In this document: piece by piece, positions 51,741 to 60,784 of the stretch
Position numbering within the stretch: position 1 is the first letter of the stretch
Layout: the number at the start of each line of letters is the position of its first letter
Origin: Streptomyces sp. NBC_01591
GTDB taxonomy: Bacteria; Actinomycetota; Actinomycetes; Streptomycetales; Streptomycetaceae
Assembly: GCF_035918155.1 (NCBI RefSeq)
Contig: NZ_CP109327.1
Span: 5,456,001-5,520,000 of the forward strand
Reading direction: 5' to 3'
Length of the DNA: 64,000 bases
The notes under the pieces: generated by a model
Told to the model about the DNA's origin: nothing
Databases searched by the model: none
Seen by the model: the letters and a program-made list of their open reading frames with translations, nothing else
Position numbers and translations under genes: made by a program

Positions 51741-53024
51741 ATGACCACGAGGATCCTCCCGGCCGTCGGTGATGTCGACGCGGCCAGATCCGTCACCACC
51801 CTGCTCAGCCAGCTTCCCGAGGCGGAGCCGGCCGCTCCGGTCACCGACTCGACCCAGCTGATCGACACCCTCGCCCGGCTCGCGGGCGAGGCGCTGGACG
51901 ATCTGCCCGAGGTCGTGCTGGTCCACGAGCGGATCGGACCGGTGCCGGCGCTGGAACTGATCCGGGAGGTCTCCCTGCGCTTCCCCGCCATCGGGGTCGT
52001 GCTGATCACCGCCGATGTCACCCCCGGTCTGTTCTCGTCCGCGATGGAGTCGGGTGCGCGTGGTGTCGTCACCCTCCCCCTGAGCTACGAGGAATTGGCC
52101 AGCAGGGTTCAATCCGCGGCCCAATGGTCCGTCGGAGTCCGACGCCACCTGACCACCGGGGCCGATGTCTTCACCGGTCCCGGCGGTACGGTCATCAGCG
52201 TCAGCGGCGCCAAGGGCGGCGTCGGGACCACCGTCACCGCCGTACAACTGGCCCTGGCGGCACAGGCGTCCGGGCGCACTGTCGCCCTGGTCGACATGGA
52301 CCTCCAGGCCGGTGACGTCGGCTCGTACCTCGATGTGCAGTTCCGACGTTCCATCGTCGACCTGTCGTCGATCACCGACATATCGCCACGTGTCCTGTCC
52401 GACGCCGTGTTCAGCCACAGCACCGGTCTGGCCCTGCTCCTGGCACCCAGCGAGGGCGAGAGCGCCGAGGAGGTCAGCGACCGCTCGGCCCGGCAGATCG
52501 TCAGCGCCATGCGCTCGCGCTACGAGGTCCTGATCGTCGACTGCGGCAGCCAGCTCCAGGGCGCCAGCGCGGCGGCCATCGAGATGGCCGACACGGCACT
52601 GCTCGTCACCACACCCGATGTGATCGCGGTGCGCGGCGCCAAGCGCGTCGTACGGATGTGGGACCGGCTCCAGATCCGCAAGGCGGAGGAGACGACGACC
52701 GTTGTCAACCGTTTCATCCGCAACACCGAGATCCAGCCGCAGCTGATCGAGAAGATCACCGGTACCAGCACGGCCAACACCGCGGTCCCGGCGAACTTCA
52801 AGGAACTCCAGGCCGTCGTCGACGCGGGCCGGCTGCACGAACTCGACTCCAAGAGCACGGTCAAACAGGCCCTCTGGGCCCTTGCGGGCGAGCTCGGCAT
52901 CGTCAAGGTTCCTGAGAAGGAGAAGAACGGCGCGAAGAGCGGCGCGAAGTTCAAGAACGACCGAGGCTCGATCGGGCGCCGACGCGACCGCGGCGGCGAC
53001 TCCCGGAACCGTCCGACGACCTAG
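51741..53024 (+). CDS. tadZ: TadZ/CpaE-like localisation ATPase
   Basis: The 427-aa protein has an N-terminal receiver-like domain (about residues 1-130, PEVVLVHERIGPVPALELIR, GVVLITADVTPG) without clear phosphoacceptor residues, followed by a MinD/ParA-type ATPase with deviant Walker A SGAKGGVGTTVTAVQLA near residue 155, ALVDMDLQAGDVGSYLDV and VLIVDCGSQL. TadZ places the Tad machinery in the cell. The C-terminal tail is Lys/Arg-rich. It sits between cpaB and the pseudopilin genes. Confidence 0.92.
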   Translation: MTTRILPAVGDVDAARSVTTLLSQLPEAEPAAPVTDSTQLIDTLARLAGEALDDLPEVVLVHERIGPVPALELIREVSLRFPAIGVVLITADVTPGLFSSAMESGARGVVTLPLSYEELASRVQSAAQWSVGVRRHLTTGADVFTGPGGTVISVSGAKGGVGTTVTAVQLALAAQASGRTVALVDMDLQAGDVGSYLDVQFRRSIVDLSSITDISPRVLSDAVFSHSTGLALLLAPSEGESAEEVSDRSARQIVSAMRSRYEVLIVDCGSQLQGASAAAIEMADTALLVTTPDVIAVRGAKRVVRMWDRLQIRKAEETTTVVNRFIRNTEIQPQLIEKITGTSTANTAVPANFKELQAVVDAGRLHELDSKSTVKQALWALAGELGIVKVPEKEKNGAKSGAKFKNDRGSIGRRRDRGGDSRNRPTT

Positions 53025-53039
53025 GGGGCAAGTTGACCA

Positions 53040-53507
53040 ATGGCACTTACCGAGACGAAAGACACGGAGATACGGGGAAGGCGTTACGGTGACGCCGCCC
53101 CGGGGCGGGGTGGGATGCGCGTCCGCCTCGTCGGCCGGGGGCGTGACCGGGGCCAGACCGCCATCGAGTTCCTGGGCGTCACGCCGCTGATCATCCTGTT
53201 GTGCGTCGCGCTCTGGCAGTGCGCGCTGATCGGCTACACGTTCTCCCTGGCGGCGAACTCGGCGGACGAGGCCGCGCACGCGGGGGCCATCTCGGAGGGC
53301 TCGCGGGGCCATGCCTGCCGGGACGCGTCCGAGAAGAACCTGCCGAAGGTGTGGCGGGATGCGATGAAGCGGACGAAGTGCGATGACTCGTCCGGGCTGT
53401 ACAAGGCCACGGTGAAGCTGCGGGTGCCGGTCCTGGTGCCCGGAGTCTTCAACCTGCCGATGACCATCGAGGGCAACGCCGCGTCGCCGCTGGAGGCCGA
53501 GCGATGA
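53040..53507 (+). CDS. TadE-like pseudopilin
   Basis: The 155-aa protein has a positively charged N-terminus of about 37 residues, then GQTAIEFLGVTPLIILLCVA, a prepilin-like segment with the conserved Glu, and a membrane helix to about residue 65. The outer part has paired Cys (GHACRDASEK, TKCDDSS). It is a TadE/TadF-type minor pilin probably processed by a prepilin peptidase; none is encoded in this window. The last four bases overlap the next gene (ATGA). Confidence 0.88.
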   Translation: MALTETKDTEIRGRRYGDAAPGRGGMRVRLVGRGRDRGQTAIEFLGVTPLIILLCVALWQCALIGYTFSLAANSADEAAHAGAISEGSRGHACRDASEKNLPKVWRDAMKRTKCDDSSGLYKATVKLRVPVLVPGVFNLPMTIEGNAASPLEAER

Positions 53508-53902
53508 GCATGCGCACGCACACACCGGGCCGGAGGCCCTTTGCGTCCCGCCGTGACCGCGGGCAGGTCGCCTTCGAGTACATGGGCTTCATCCCGCTGA
53601 TGCTTCTGGTGGGTCTGTTCGCGATCCAGCTGGGGGTTGCTGCGTACGCCGCCAACCAGGCGGGCACCGGCGCCCGCACGGCAGCGCGCGCTGCCTCTCA
53701 GGACGTGCCGCGCGGGGATTCGGAGCGGGCAGGCCGCGAGGCGATGAGCGACTGGCTCGGCAGCTACAAGAACTCGAAATTCAGCCGCCACGGTGGGTCC
53801 GGCAAAGTGACGTACACCACCCGCGTGAGGATCCCCTCCGTCGTTCCCGGTATCGACGACTGGGGTTGGGCCAAGCGCAGTTCCACCATGCCGCGAGGGT
53901 GA
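53504..53902 (+). CDS. TadE/TadF-like pseudopilin, second copy
   Basis: The 132-aa protein has a basic N-terminus (HTPGRRPFASRRD), then GQVAFEYMGFIPLMLLVGLF with the conserved Glu and a single membrane helix. It lacks the Cys pairs of its upstream neighbour. The 4-base overlap with that gene suggests equal amounts of the two proteins, perhaps as a heterodimer. Confidence 0.88.
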   Translation: MSMRTHTPGRRPFASRRDRGQVAFEYMGFIPLMLLVGLFAIQLGVAAYAANQAGTGARTAARAASQDVPRGDSERAGREAMSDWLGSYKNSKFSRHGGSGKVTYTTRVRIPSVVPGIDDWGWAKRSSTMPRG

Positions 53903-53961
53903 GCGGGGCCCGCATCGCACAACCGGAGCACCACAAGCAAGTCTGAGCGAGGAGTTACGCA

Positions 53962-55299
53962 ATGAGTCTGCGGGCACGCATGACTGCCCCCGAGAAGAAC
54001 GGCGGGGCGCGGGAGGACAGCCACATGGTGGCCACCTACCGCGCCAAGCTGCTCGAAGAGATCGACCTGGCGGAAATGTCCTCGCTCGCCGCTGCAGACC
54101 GGCGAGCGCGGCTGGAGCGCGTACTCAGCCACATCATCAGCCGTGAGGGCCCGGTCCTCTCCACCGTTGAGCGCACCCAGCTGATCCGCAGGGTCGTCGA
54201 CGAGGCCCTCGGGCTCGGCATCCTGGAACCGCTCCTCGAAGACGCTTCGATCACCGAGATCATGGTGAACGGACCGGACCAGATCTTCGTCGAGCGAAGC
54301 GGCAAGGTCGAGAAGCTGCCGATGCGCTTCAGTTCGCACGAGCAGCTGATGCAGACCATCGAGCGCATCGTGTCCACGGTCAACCGTCGTGTGGACGAGC
54401 AGAACCCTATGGTCGACGCGCGTCTACCCAGTGGTGAACGTGTCAACGTGATCATCCCGCCGTTGTCGCTGACCGGTGCGACGCTCACCATCCGACGGTT
54501 CCCGAGGGCCTTCACGCTCCAGGAAATGATCAATGTCGGCTCGCTCGACGAGCAGATGCTGATCCTCCTGGCCGGACTCGTCCAGGCCAAGCTCAACGTC
54601 ATCGTCTCCGGCGCCACCGGTACCGGGAAGACGACGCTCCTCAACGCGCTCTCCGGCCTCATCCCCGACAGCGAGCGCATCGTCACCATCGAGGACTCCG
54701 CCGAGCTCCAGCTCCAGCAGAGCCACGTCATCCGGCTGGAGTCCCGGCCGGCGAACGTCGAGGGGAAGGGCCAGATCACCATCCGTGACCTGGTTCGCAA
54801 CTCCCTGCGTATGCGTCCCGACCGCATCGTCGTCGGTGAGGTCCGTGGTGGCGAATCGCTCGACATGCTCCAGGCGATGTCGACCGGTCACGACGGCTCG
54901 CTCGCCACCGTCCACGCCAACAATGCCGAGGACGCGCTCATGCGTCTGCAGACGCTGGCCTCGATGTCCGAGATCAAGATTCCGTTCGAGGCGCTGCACG
55001 ACCAGATCAACAGCGCCGTCGATGTCATCGTCCAGCTCACCAGGCACGCCGACGGTTCCCGAAAGATCACCGAGATCGCCGTCCTCGACTCGCACGGGCG
55101 CGACCCCTACCGCATCGTGACCGTCGCCAAGTTCGACGCTCAGCCGATGGACGCCGAGGGGCGGATCAACGGCGAGTTCAACTACCTCCCGATCCCGCGC
55201 AAGATCGCCGAGCGTCTCTACATGGCCAGCCAGCCCGTCCCGCAGGCCTTCGGGGTCGCCGAATCCGCCGAACAGCTCGCCACCCGAGAGGCCAACTAG
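53962..55299 (+). CDS. tadA: TadA/CpaF family secretion ATPase
   Basis: This 445-aa hexameric ATPase drives pilus assembly. An N-terminal helical domain (about residues 25-120) is followed by ASITEIMVNGPDQIFVERSG, the Walker A VSGATGTGKTTLLNALSGLI, the Asp box IVTIEDSAELQL, Walker B region MRPDRIVVGEVRGGESLDML, and the His box GHDGSLATVHANNAEDALMR. It works at the inner face of the membrane with TadB and TadC. It is followed after 9 bp by tadB. Confidence 0.96.
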   Translation: MSLRARMTAPEKNGGAREDSHMVATYRAKLLEEIDLAEMSSLAAADRRARLERVLSHIISREGPVLSTVERTQLIRRVVDEALGLGILEPLLEDASITEIMVNGPDQIFVERSGKVEKLPMRFSSHEQLMQTIERIVSTVNRRVDEQNPMVDARLPSGERVNVIIPPLSLTGATLTIRRFPRAFTLQEMINVGSLDEQMLILLAGLVQAKLNVIVSGATGTGKTTLLNALSGLIPDSERIVTIEDSAELQLQQSHVIRLESRPANVEGKGQITIRDLVRNSLRMRPDRIVVGEVRGGESLDMLQAMSTGHDGSLATVHANNAEDALMRLQTLASMSEIKIPFEALHDQINSAVDVIVQLTRHADGSRKITEIAVLDSHGRDPYRIVTVAKFDAQPMDAEGRINGEFNYLPIPRKIAERLYMASQPVPQAFGVAESAEQLATREAN

Positions 55300-55308
55300 G
55301 TACGTGCC

Positions 55309-56247
55309 ATGACGAATCTTCCTCTTCTCACCATCGGCGTCACGCTGCTCTGCGGCGTCACGGGCGTCATGGGCCTGCACGCCTACTCCGGCGGCAAGGC
55401 CGACCGGGACGCCATGGTGGACCGCCTGTCGTACACCGGTCAGATTCCCGAGACCGGGCGGCACCGACGGTTCCGCGGCCTCGACGCCAGGCTGCGCAAG
55501 ACCGGCCTCGGCCGGAAACTCGAACTGAAGCTGGCTGCCACCGGCCTCGACATCACCCCGGGTGAGTTCTTCGTCAGCGCCCTCGCCGCGATGGCCGGGC
55601 TCTGGATGATCGCCTCGTCGATGCTCGCGAGCTTCTTCGGCCCGGTCGCCGCCCTGGTCGGCCTCTGGGGCACCAACGCCTTCCTGAACTGGGAGCGGAC
55701 CAAGCGCACCGAACGCTTCATCAACCAGCTTCCCGAACTCGCCCGCATCCTCGCCAACGCCACCCAGGCCGGCCTCGCGCTGCGTACCTCCATCAGCATG
55801 GCGGCGGACGAGATGGAGAACCCGGCGGGCGAGGAACTTTCCAGGGTCTCCCGGCGCCTCGCCGTCGGTGAACCCCTCGACGACGCGCTGAGCGAGCTGA
55901 CCGATCGGCTCCCTTCCCGCGAACTCGTCGTCCTCGTCACCACCCTCGTCCTGTCCAACCGGGCCGGCGGTACGGTCGTCAGCTCCCTGCGCAACCTCAC
56001 CGAGACGCTGGAGGAGCGCAAGGAGACCCGACGCGAGGTCAAGACCCAGCTCTCACAGGTCACCGTCACCGCCTACGCCGTCCCTATCTTCGGCCTGGGC
56101 GCCATGCTCCTGATGAACGCCGTCATGCCCGGCGCCCTCGACCGCATGACCGGAGCCTTCATCGGCCAGGTCGCAGTGGTCATCGCCATCACCCTCTACG
56201 CGATCGGATTCATCGTGATCCGCCGTCTGTCCCGGATCGACGTCTGA
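55309..56247 (+). CDS. tadB: Tad pilus membrane platform protein TadB
   Basis: The 312-aa protein has membrane segments near the N-terminus, near residues 85-125 and at the C-terminus (GAFIGQVAVVIAITLYAIGF). The central GspF-type domain has NQLPELARILANATQAGLAL and EELSRVSRRLAVGEPLDDAL. It forms the inner-membrane platform with TadC. Its stop overlaps the tadC start (TGATG), so the two are coupled. Confidence 0.92.
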   Translation: MTNLPLLTIGVTLLCGVTGVMGLHAYSGGKADRDAMVDRLSYTGQIPETGRHRRFRGLDARLRKTGLGRKLELKLAATGLDITPGEFFVSALAAMAGLWMIASSMLASFFGPVAALVGLWGTNAFLNWERTKRTERFINQLPELARILANATQAGLALRTSISMAADEMENPAGEELSRVSRRLAVGEPLDDALSELTDRLPSRELVVLVTTLVLSNRAGGTVVSSLRNLTETLEERKETRREVKTQLSQVTVTAYAVPIFGLGAMLLMNAVMPGALDRMTGAFIGQVAVVIAITLYAIGFIVIRRLSRIDV

Positions 56248-57140
56248 TGGGCGGGGAGCACATGGACCTCCTGCTCGCGGGCGGCATGGCTCTGGCCGTG
56301 TACGGCGTCATCGCCGGCATCCGCATGTACCGGGCCGACGCAAAGCTCCCCGGTGACCTGGCCATCGCCCTGGAGGTCGGCTCGACCCGCACCAGCGCGG
56401 TCGGCTCCGGCATCGACCGGCTGGGCATGAGGTGGGCGCCCGCGATCCTGCGGATGATGGGCCCGAAGGCCGTCAACAAGAAGCGCCGCCAGATCGACAT
56501 GGCTGGCAACCCGGGCGGTCTGACCCTCGACCGTTACGCCGCCCGACGCGCCGTCTACGGCACCCTCGGCGCGTTCGGCGCATTCACGATGCTCATGCGC
56601 GGCCAGATCTTCCTCGCTCTGCTGCTGATCGCTTTCGGCCTCTTCTGGGTCGAGGTCGGGCTCTGGTCGGCGGTACGCGTCCGCCGCGACCACATCGACC
56701 GGACGCTCCCGGACTTCCTCGATGTCCTCGCCGTCGTCGTGTCGGCGGGCCTCGGCTTCCGCCAGGCTCTGGGGCGTGTAGCAGAGAAGTACGAAGGCCC
56801 CTGGGCCGACGAACTTCGCATCACGCTGCGCCAGATGGACATGGGAGTCAGCCGCCGTGAGGCGTTCGAGCAGCTGCGCAAGCGCAATGACTCGGAGCAG
56901 GTGGCGATGTTCGTGACCACGCTGCAGCAGGGTGAGGAGCTCGGCGCGCCGATCGTCGAGACGCTGATCCAGATCGCCAATGACATGCGGCGCACGGACG
57001 CCCAGAACGCGCGCCGGAAGGCGGCCAGGGCGGTCCCCAAGGCGACCTTCGCCGTCACCACATTCCTTCTCCCCGGAACCCTGGTGCTGCTGACCGTCGG
57101 CTTCGTCTACGGAGCCAACGTCGACCTCAGCTTCCTCTAG
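56247..57140 (+). CDS. tadC: Tad pilus membrane platform protein TadC
   Basis: The 297-aa protein has a membrane segment at the N-terminus (LLLAGGMALAVYGVIAGI), two near residues 105-140 and one at the C-terminus (FAVTTFLLPGTLVLLTVGFV). The T2SSF domain reads LPDFLDVLAVVVSAGLGFRQ, then LRQMDMGVSRREAFEQLRKR and TTLQQGEELGAPIVETLIQI. It pairs with TadB and is coupled to it by the TGATG junction. Confidence 0.92.
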   Translation: MGGEHMDLLLAGGMALAVYGVIAGIRMYRADAKLPGDLAIALEVGSTRTSAVGSGIDRLGMRWAPAILRMMGPKAVNKKRRQIDMAGNPGGLTLDRYAARRAVYGTLGAFGAFTMLMRGQIFLALLLIAFGLFWVEVGLWSAVRVRRDHIDRTLPDFLDVLAVVVSAGLGFRQALGRVAEKYEGPWADELRITLRQMDMGVSRREAFEQLRKRNDSEQVAMFVTTLQQGEELGAPIVETLIQIANDMRRTDAQNARRKAARAVPKATFAVTTFLLPGTLVLLTVGFVYGANVDLSFL

Positions 57141-57200
57141 GGCTGATGACGTGAACGACGCGGACGGCGGGCAGGACGGGAAGAAGGAGGTGACAGGCTC

Positions 57201-58517
57201 ATGTCTTTCCAACTCGGCGGCATCCAGACCGGAGTGAACGCGGAGGTGCGCCGGGCCATCGCCGATCCCGGATCGCGCCCGGCGTTCGCCATCCAGCTCA
57301 ACGCCCTCCAGGCGATGTGCCGGCAGGTCTTCGGCTTCAGGCTCGCGATGATCGCCATAGCCACGCCCTTCGCCATCGGCCACACGGCCTCGGGGCCGGC
57401 CACCTGGCTGATCGGCTCGGCCATCCTCGTCACGTTCATGGGCTCGTACGTCCTGTTCCGCGACTGGGAACGCTTCGGCCCCGTACTCCTGCGCCACCCC
57501 TGGCTGCTGGGCATAGACGCCTTCTTCGGCGCCCTGCTGCTGATCACCGCGAGCCCCGAGTCCACCCTCGCCTACGTCACCGTCTGTACCCCCCTGCTGG
57601 CCGGACTCGTCTACGGCTGGCGCGGTGCGGCCATCTTCGCCGCACTCCAGATCGTCATCGTCCTCGGGGTGTACGGAACCGATCCGAAACTGCAGCCCGC
57701 CGATGCCACGGCGCTCCTGCTCCCCGGTTTCTGCGTGATCGCGGGTGCCGTCGGCGTCACCCTGCGCAATCTGCTCCTCCGCTTCGGGACGGCCAGCCAG
57801 GCCCTCACCGAGACCAAGGCCCGCCTCGCCGTCAACGAGGCCGTCGAGGGCGAGCGCACCCGCCTCGCCCGGGAGATGCACGACTCGGTCGCCAAGACCC
57901 TGCACGGCCTGGCCCTCGCCGCCGACGGCCTGGCCTGCTCCTCCGACCGCATGAACCCGCTCGCCGTCAGGCACCAGGCCGAACTGGTCGCCCGCGCCGC
58001 CCGCCGGGCCGCCGCCGAGTCCCGCGAGCTCCTCTCCGACCTGCGCCGCGAGTCCGGACTCGACGGAGGCGTGGACGTCGTACGTGAACTCCGTGCCCGA
58101 GCCAATGACTTCACTAGGCGTCAGGGCCTCACGGCCACCTTCCGGCTCCTCGACGAGGCACCGATCCCGCACGTCCCGCAGGCCGTCGCACGTCAGTTGC
58201 TCACCATCGCCTCCGAGGCGATGGAGAACGCCCACCGCCACGCACAACCCACCTACCTCGTCGTACTCGCAGGTGTGAAGGGTGATGTCCTGCGCGTCAG
58301 CGTGTACGACGACGGACGAGGCCTGCCCACCGGAATCACCCTGGACGACCTCCGCCACGCCGGCCACTTCGGCCTGGTGGGCATGGTCGAGCGCGCCGCA
58401 TCCATCGGCGCCCGCATACGTATCGGAAAGGGGCAGGCGGCCAAGGGCACCGAGGTCCGTCTGGAACTTCCGATCGCAGCTCTGCTGGCCGCTCCCGGCA
58501 CCGATCAGCCCGACTGA
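57201..58517 (+). CDS. Sensor histidine kinase (NarL/DesK type) inside the Tad locus
   Basis: This 438-aa membrane kinase has about five hydrophobic segments between residues 35 and 195 (for example LAMIAIATPFAIGHTASG, TWLIGSAILVTFMGSYVLF, AIFAALQIVIVLGVYG). The HisKA_3 phosphoacceptor is RTRLAREMHDSVAKTLHGLA. The ATPase domain has ASEAMENAHRHAQPTYLVVL, VYDDGRGLP and GHFGLVGMVERAASIGA. It should phosphorylate the response regulator encoded 54 bp downstream. Being in the pilus operon suggests that it controls pilus genes. The start ATG 57201 follows a GGAGGTGA site. Confidence 0.93.
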   Translation: MSFQLGGIQTGVNAEVRRAIADPGSRPAFAIQLNALQAMCRQVFGFRLAMIAIATPFAIGHTASGPATWLIGSAILVTFMGSYVLFRDWERFGPVLLRHPWLLGIDAFFGALLLITASPESTLAYVTVCTPLLAGLVYGWRGAAIFAALQIVIVLGVYGTDPKLQPADATALLLPGFCVIAGAVGVTLRNLLLRFGTASQALTETKARLAVNEAVEGERTRLAREMHDSVAKTLHGLALAADGLACSSDRMNPLAVRHQAELVARAARRAAAESRELLSDLRRESGLDGGVDVVRELRARANDFTRRQGLTATFRLLDEAPIPHVPQAVARQLLTIASEAMENAHRHAQPTYLVVLAGVKGDVLRVSVYDDGRGLPTGITLDDLRHAGHFGLVGMVERAASIGARIRIGKGQAAKGTEVRLELPIAALLAAPGTDQPD

Positions 58518-58571
58518 ACCGCTCCGATTCCACCCTCACCCCCCCCATAGACCCTTGAGAGGAGGTCGCAG

Positions 58572-59669
58572 ATGCCGGACGACGTCTCCCGCGCGTCGGG
58601 CCAGAACTGGGCCGCACAGCACCACGCGTCCCAGCACACGTCCTCGCACGTCACCCCGCTCAACTCGGAACCCAGCTCCAACGCGTTCCCCGTCCCCCAG
58701 CAGCCCGCGGCATCCGAGCCCATGTCTCCCTTTCCCGCGGCGGTGCCCATGGCCGTTCCCGGCGCTCTGAGGGTCGTCGTCGCCGACGACAACCCAGTGG
58801 TCCGGGCCGGCCTCGGCGTCCTGCTCTCCGGCCGTGACGACATCGACGTCGTCGCGGAGGCCGCGGACGGACGCCAGGCCTACGACATGGCCGTCCTGCA
58901 CCGTCCGGACGTCGTCCTGCTCGATGTCCGGATGCCCGGTGTCGACGGCATCTCCGCGTTGCCGCACCTCGTGCAGATCGCACCCGTGATGATGCTGACC
59001 TACAGCCGAGAGAACGAGATCGTCCACGAGGCGCTGAGGCTGGGTGCAAGCGGCTACCTGGTCCACGGCGAATTCACGGCCGACCAGCTGGTGCAGGCCG
59101 TACGCGACACGAAAAACGGCCGCGCCCATTTCACGGCCACCGCGGCGAACGCACTCCTCGCCCACATGCGCCAGGGCCCGGGCCCACAGGGGCGACCGCT
59201 TCCCGAAGGGCTCGGGGCGGCTCTGACCACGGGCGTTCCGTACCAGGGGCCCGGCTACGACGGCCACGCCCCGAGTTCCGTTCAGCAACACGGTGCGCCT
59301 GCACATATGCCCAAGCCCGAACCGTCTCCACCTGCGGCGCGACCGGTCCGGACACCGCAAGGTCTTTCGCATCTGCAACCAGTTGTGGCACAGTCTTCCA
59401 TGGGCGGGGAACCACGCACGACACTCAACAGGCAGCAGTACGGGCTGAGTTCACGGGAGGTGGAGGTCATGGAGCTGATCGCGTCCGGCATGAGCAATCA
59501 GCAGATCGCCGCCACCTGCTTCATCAGCGAGAAGACGGTCAAGAACCACATCAACCGCATCTTCACCAAGCTGCACAGCGCCAGCCGCAGCGAGGCCATC
59601 GCACGCTGGCTCGGCACGGCGCACGCGGCGGGACCAGGGGTGCGCGGGGTCGGTGGGCACCATGGCTGA
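58572..59669 (+). CDS. LuxR/NarL-type response regulator with long N-terminal and linker extensions
   Basis: The 365-aa protein starts after AGGAGG. The first 65 residues are low-complexity (Ser, Gln, His, Pro). The receiver domain (about 66-180) has VVVADDNPVVRAGLG, the phosphoacceptor VVLLDVRMPGVDG and MMLTYSRENE. A Pro/Gly/Gln-rich linker of about 90 residues follows. The LuxR helix-turn-helix is at about 292-350 (LSSREVEVMELIASGMSNQQ, ISEKTVKNHINRIFTKLHSA). Most NarL proteins are about 220 aa, so the extensions are unusual. It is the partner of the upstream kinase and lies right before the pilin gene. Confidence 0.93.
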   Translation: MPDDVSRASGQNWAAQHHASQHTSSHVTPLNSEPSSNAFPVPQQPAASEPMSPFPAAVPMAVPGALRVVVADDNPVVRAGLGVLLSGRDDIDVVAEAADGRQAYDMAVLHRPDVVLLDVRMPGVDGISALPHLVQIAPVMMLTYSRENEIVHEALRLGASGYLVHGEFTADQLVQAVRDTKNGRAHFTATAANALLAHMRQGPGPQGRPLPEGLGAALTTGVPYQGPGYDGHAPSSVQQHGAPAHMPKPEPSPPAARPVRTPQGLSHLQPVVAQSSMGGEPRTTLNRQQYGLSSREVEVMELIASGMSNQQIAATCFISEKTVKNHINRIFTKLHSASRSEAIARWLGTAHAAGPGVRGVGGHHG

Positions 59670-59822
59670 GCGGAAGAGCGGGCCGAGGCGGATGCGTGCG
59701 GGGCGTGGGGCCCTGCGCGCGCCGGCGCCGCAGACCCAACTGACGGTTTGGGCCCGGGAATGGGCCCTGGGACCCTCCGGCCGGCAGGGCCTGCCGCCGT
59801 ATGTTTCTCACGTCGCCAGCGG

Positions 59823-59897
59823 TACCGGCCAGGAGGAAGCCGGTACTGCAGGCGACACCAACGAAACGTGCGAGTCGGCCGGTTATCGGTCGGCCGA
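59823..59897 (+). promoter_or_regulatory. Two tandem small hairpins in the leader of the Flp pilin gene
   Basis: TACCGGC/GCCGGTA (59823-59845) encloses a 9-base loop containing AGGAGG, and TCGGCCG/CGGCCGA (59875-59897) encloses another 9-base loop. The second ends 17 bp before the pilin ATG. They could affect translation or stability of the pilin mRNA. The 245-bp region 59670-59914 probably also holds a pilin promoter. Confidence 0.4.
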
Positions 59898-59914
59898 ACC
59901 CGGAGGGGAACCCC

Positions 59915-60145
59915 ATGTCGGACATCACCCTGAAGACCGCCGTCCGCGTCCAGGGCTGGGCCAACACGGCTGTGAGCCGCATCCAGAAGCGCTACGAGAA
60001 CATGGACCGCGGCCAGACGGCGTTCGAGTACCTGGGCATCATCCTGGTGGTCGTGGCGATCATCGGTGCGATCGTGGCGACCGGCATCGGTTCCGCGATC
60101 AGCGACAAGATCAAGGGCTTGGTGGGCACCATCGCGACCAAGTAA
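59915..60145 (+). CDS. flp: Flp-family pilin (major pilus subunit)
   Basis: The 76-aa protein starts at ATG 59915 with CGGAGGGG upstream. It has a basic N-terminal region of about 35 residues (KTAVRVQGWANTAVSRIQKR), then GQTAFEYLGIILVVVAIIGA, the typical Flp segment with conserved Glu and Tyr, a hydrophobic helix to about residue 60 and a short Lys-rich end. Processing is expected after the Gly before QTAFEY. Its gene is separate from the assembly genes and may be expressed more strongly from its own promoter. The stop overlaps the next start by one base (TAATG). Confidence 0.93.
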   Translation: MSDITLKTAVRVQGWANTAVSRIQKRYENMDRGQTAFEYLGIILVVVAIIGAIVATGIGSAISDKIKGLVGTIATK

Positions 60146-60753
60146 TGCGGCGTCGCACTCGTACCGATGCAGGGCAGGCCTTCCCCATCTATGTAGCGAT
60201 GGTGGCGGGCCTGCTCTTCCTCGCGTTCGCATTCTTTGCCGTCGGCAAGGCCTCGGCCTTGCGCAATGGAGCCCAGGGGGCCGCGGATGCCGCGGCCCTG
60301 GCTGCCGCCCAGCAGACTCGTGAGCAGTTCGGGGCGCCGTTCTACGCTTCGCTGCCCGGGAAGATGCTGGACCCTTTCCTGAATGCCCACCCGGTTCTCG
60401 GCTGCCCTGCGGCTTATGGGCTCGCCTCGGCGAATCGGGCAACCGTTACGGGCTGTTATCCGATGCCCGGTGGTCTTCGGGACCGGATCAGGGTTGAGGT
60501 CAAGGGGCATGACTCGGTGGACTCGCCGGTCGTTCGCGATACGGAGAACGTGGTCGGTGAGGCCAAGGCCACCGCTGTCATCGAGTTTCGCTGCCCCAAC
60601 TGGGAGTCCGTGGACTTCAACGACGACGGCGTCCAGGACATGTACTTCTTCACCTGCAGAGGCGGCGAGATGCTCGAAATCGAGCCCGCCAGTCCACCGC
60701 CCTGGTCCAAGGTGAGCAAGACTCTCTACGACGTGCACCTGGTCGACAACTGA
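60145..60753 (+). CDS. TadG-like pilus-associated protein
   Basis: The 202-aa protein begins MRRRTRTDAGQAFPIYVAMV, then a membrane helix (AGLLFLAFAFFAVGK) and NGAQGAADAAALAAAQQTRE, the usual TadG/Flp-associated start. The outer domain has Cys pairs (VLGCPAAYG, TVTGCYPMPG, IEFRCPNWES, FFTCRGG) and an acidic DFNDDGVQD that may bind calcium. It is coupled to flp through TAATG. Confidence 0.88.
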   Translation: MRRRTRTDAGQAFPIYVAMVAGLLFLAFAFFAVGKASALRNGAQGAADAAALAAAQQTREQFGAPFYASLPGKMLDPFLNAHPVLGCPAAYGLASANRATVTGCYPMPGGLRDRIRVEVKGHDSVDSPVVRDTENVVGEAKATAVIEFRCPNWESVDFNDDGVQDMYFFTCRGGEMLEIEPASPPPWSKVSKTLYDVHLVDN

Positions 60754-60784
60754 CGGCGAACGACGAGTAAAGGAATCAGAATCC

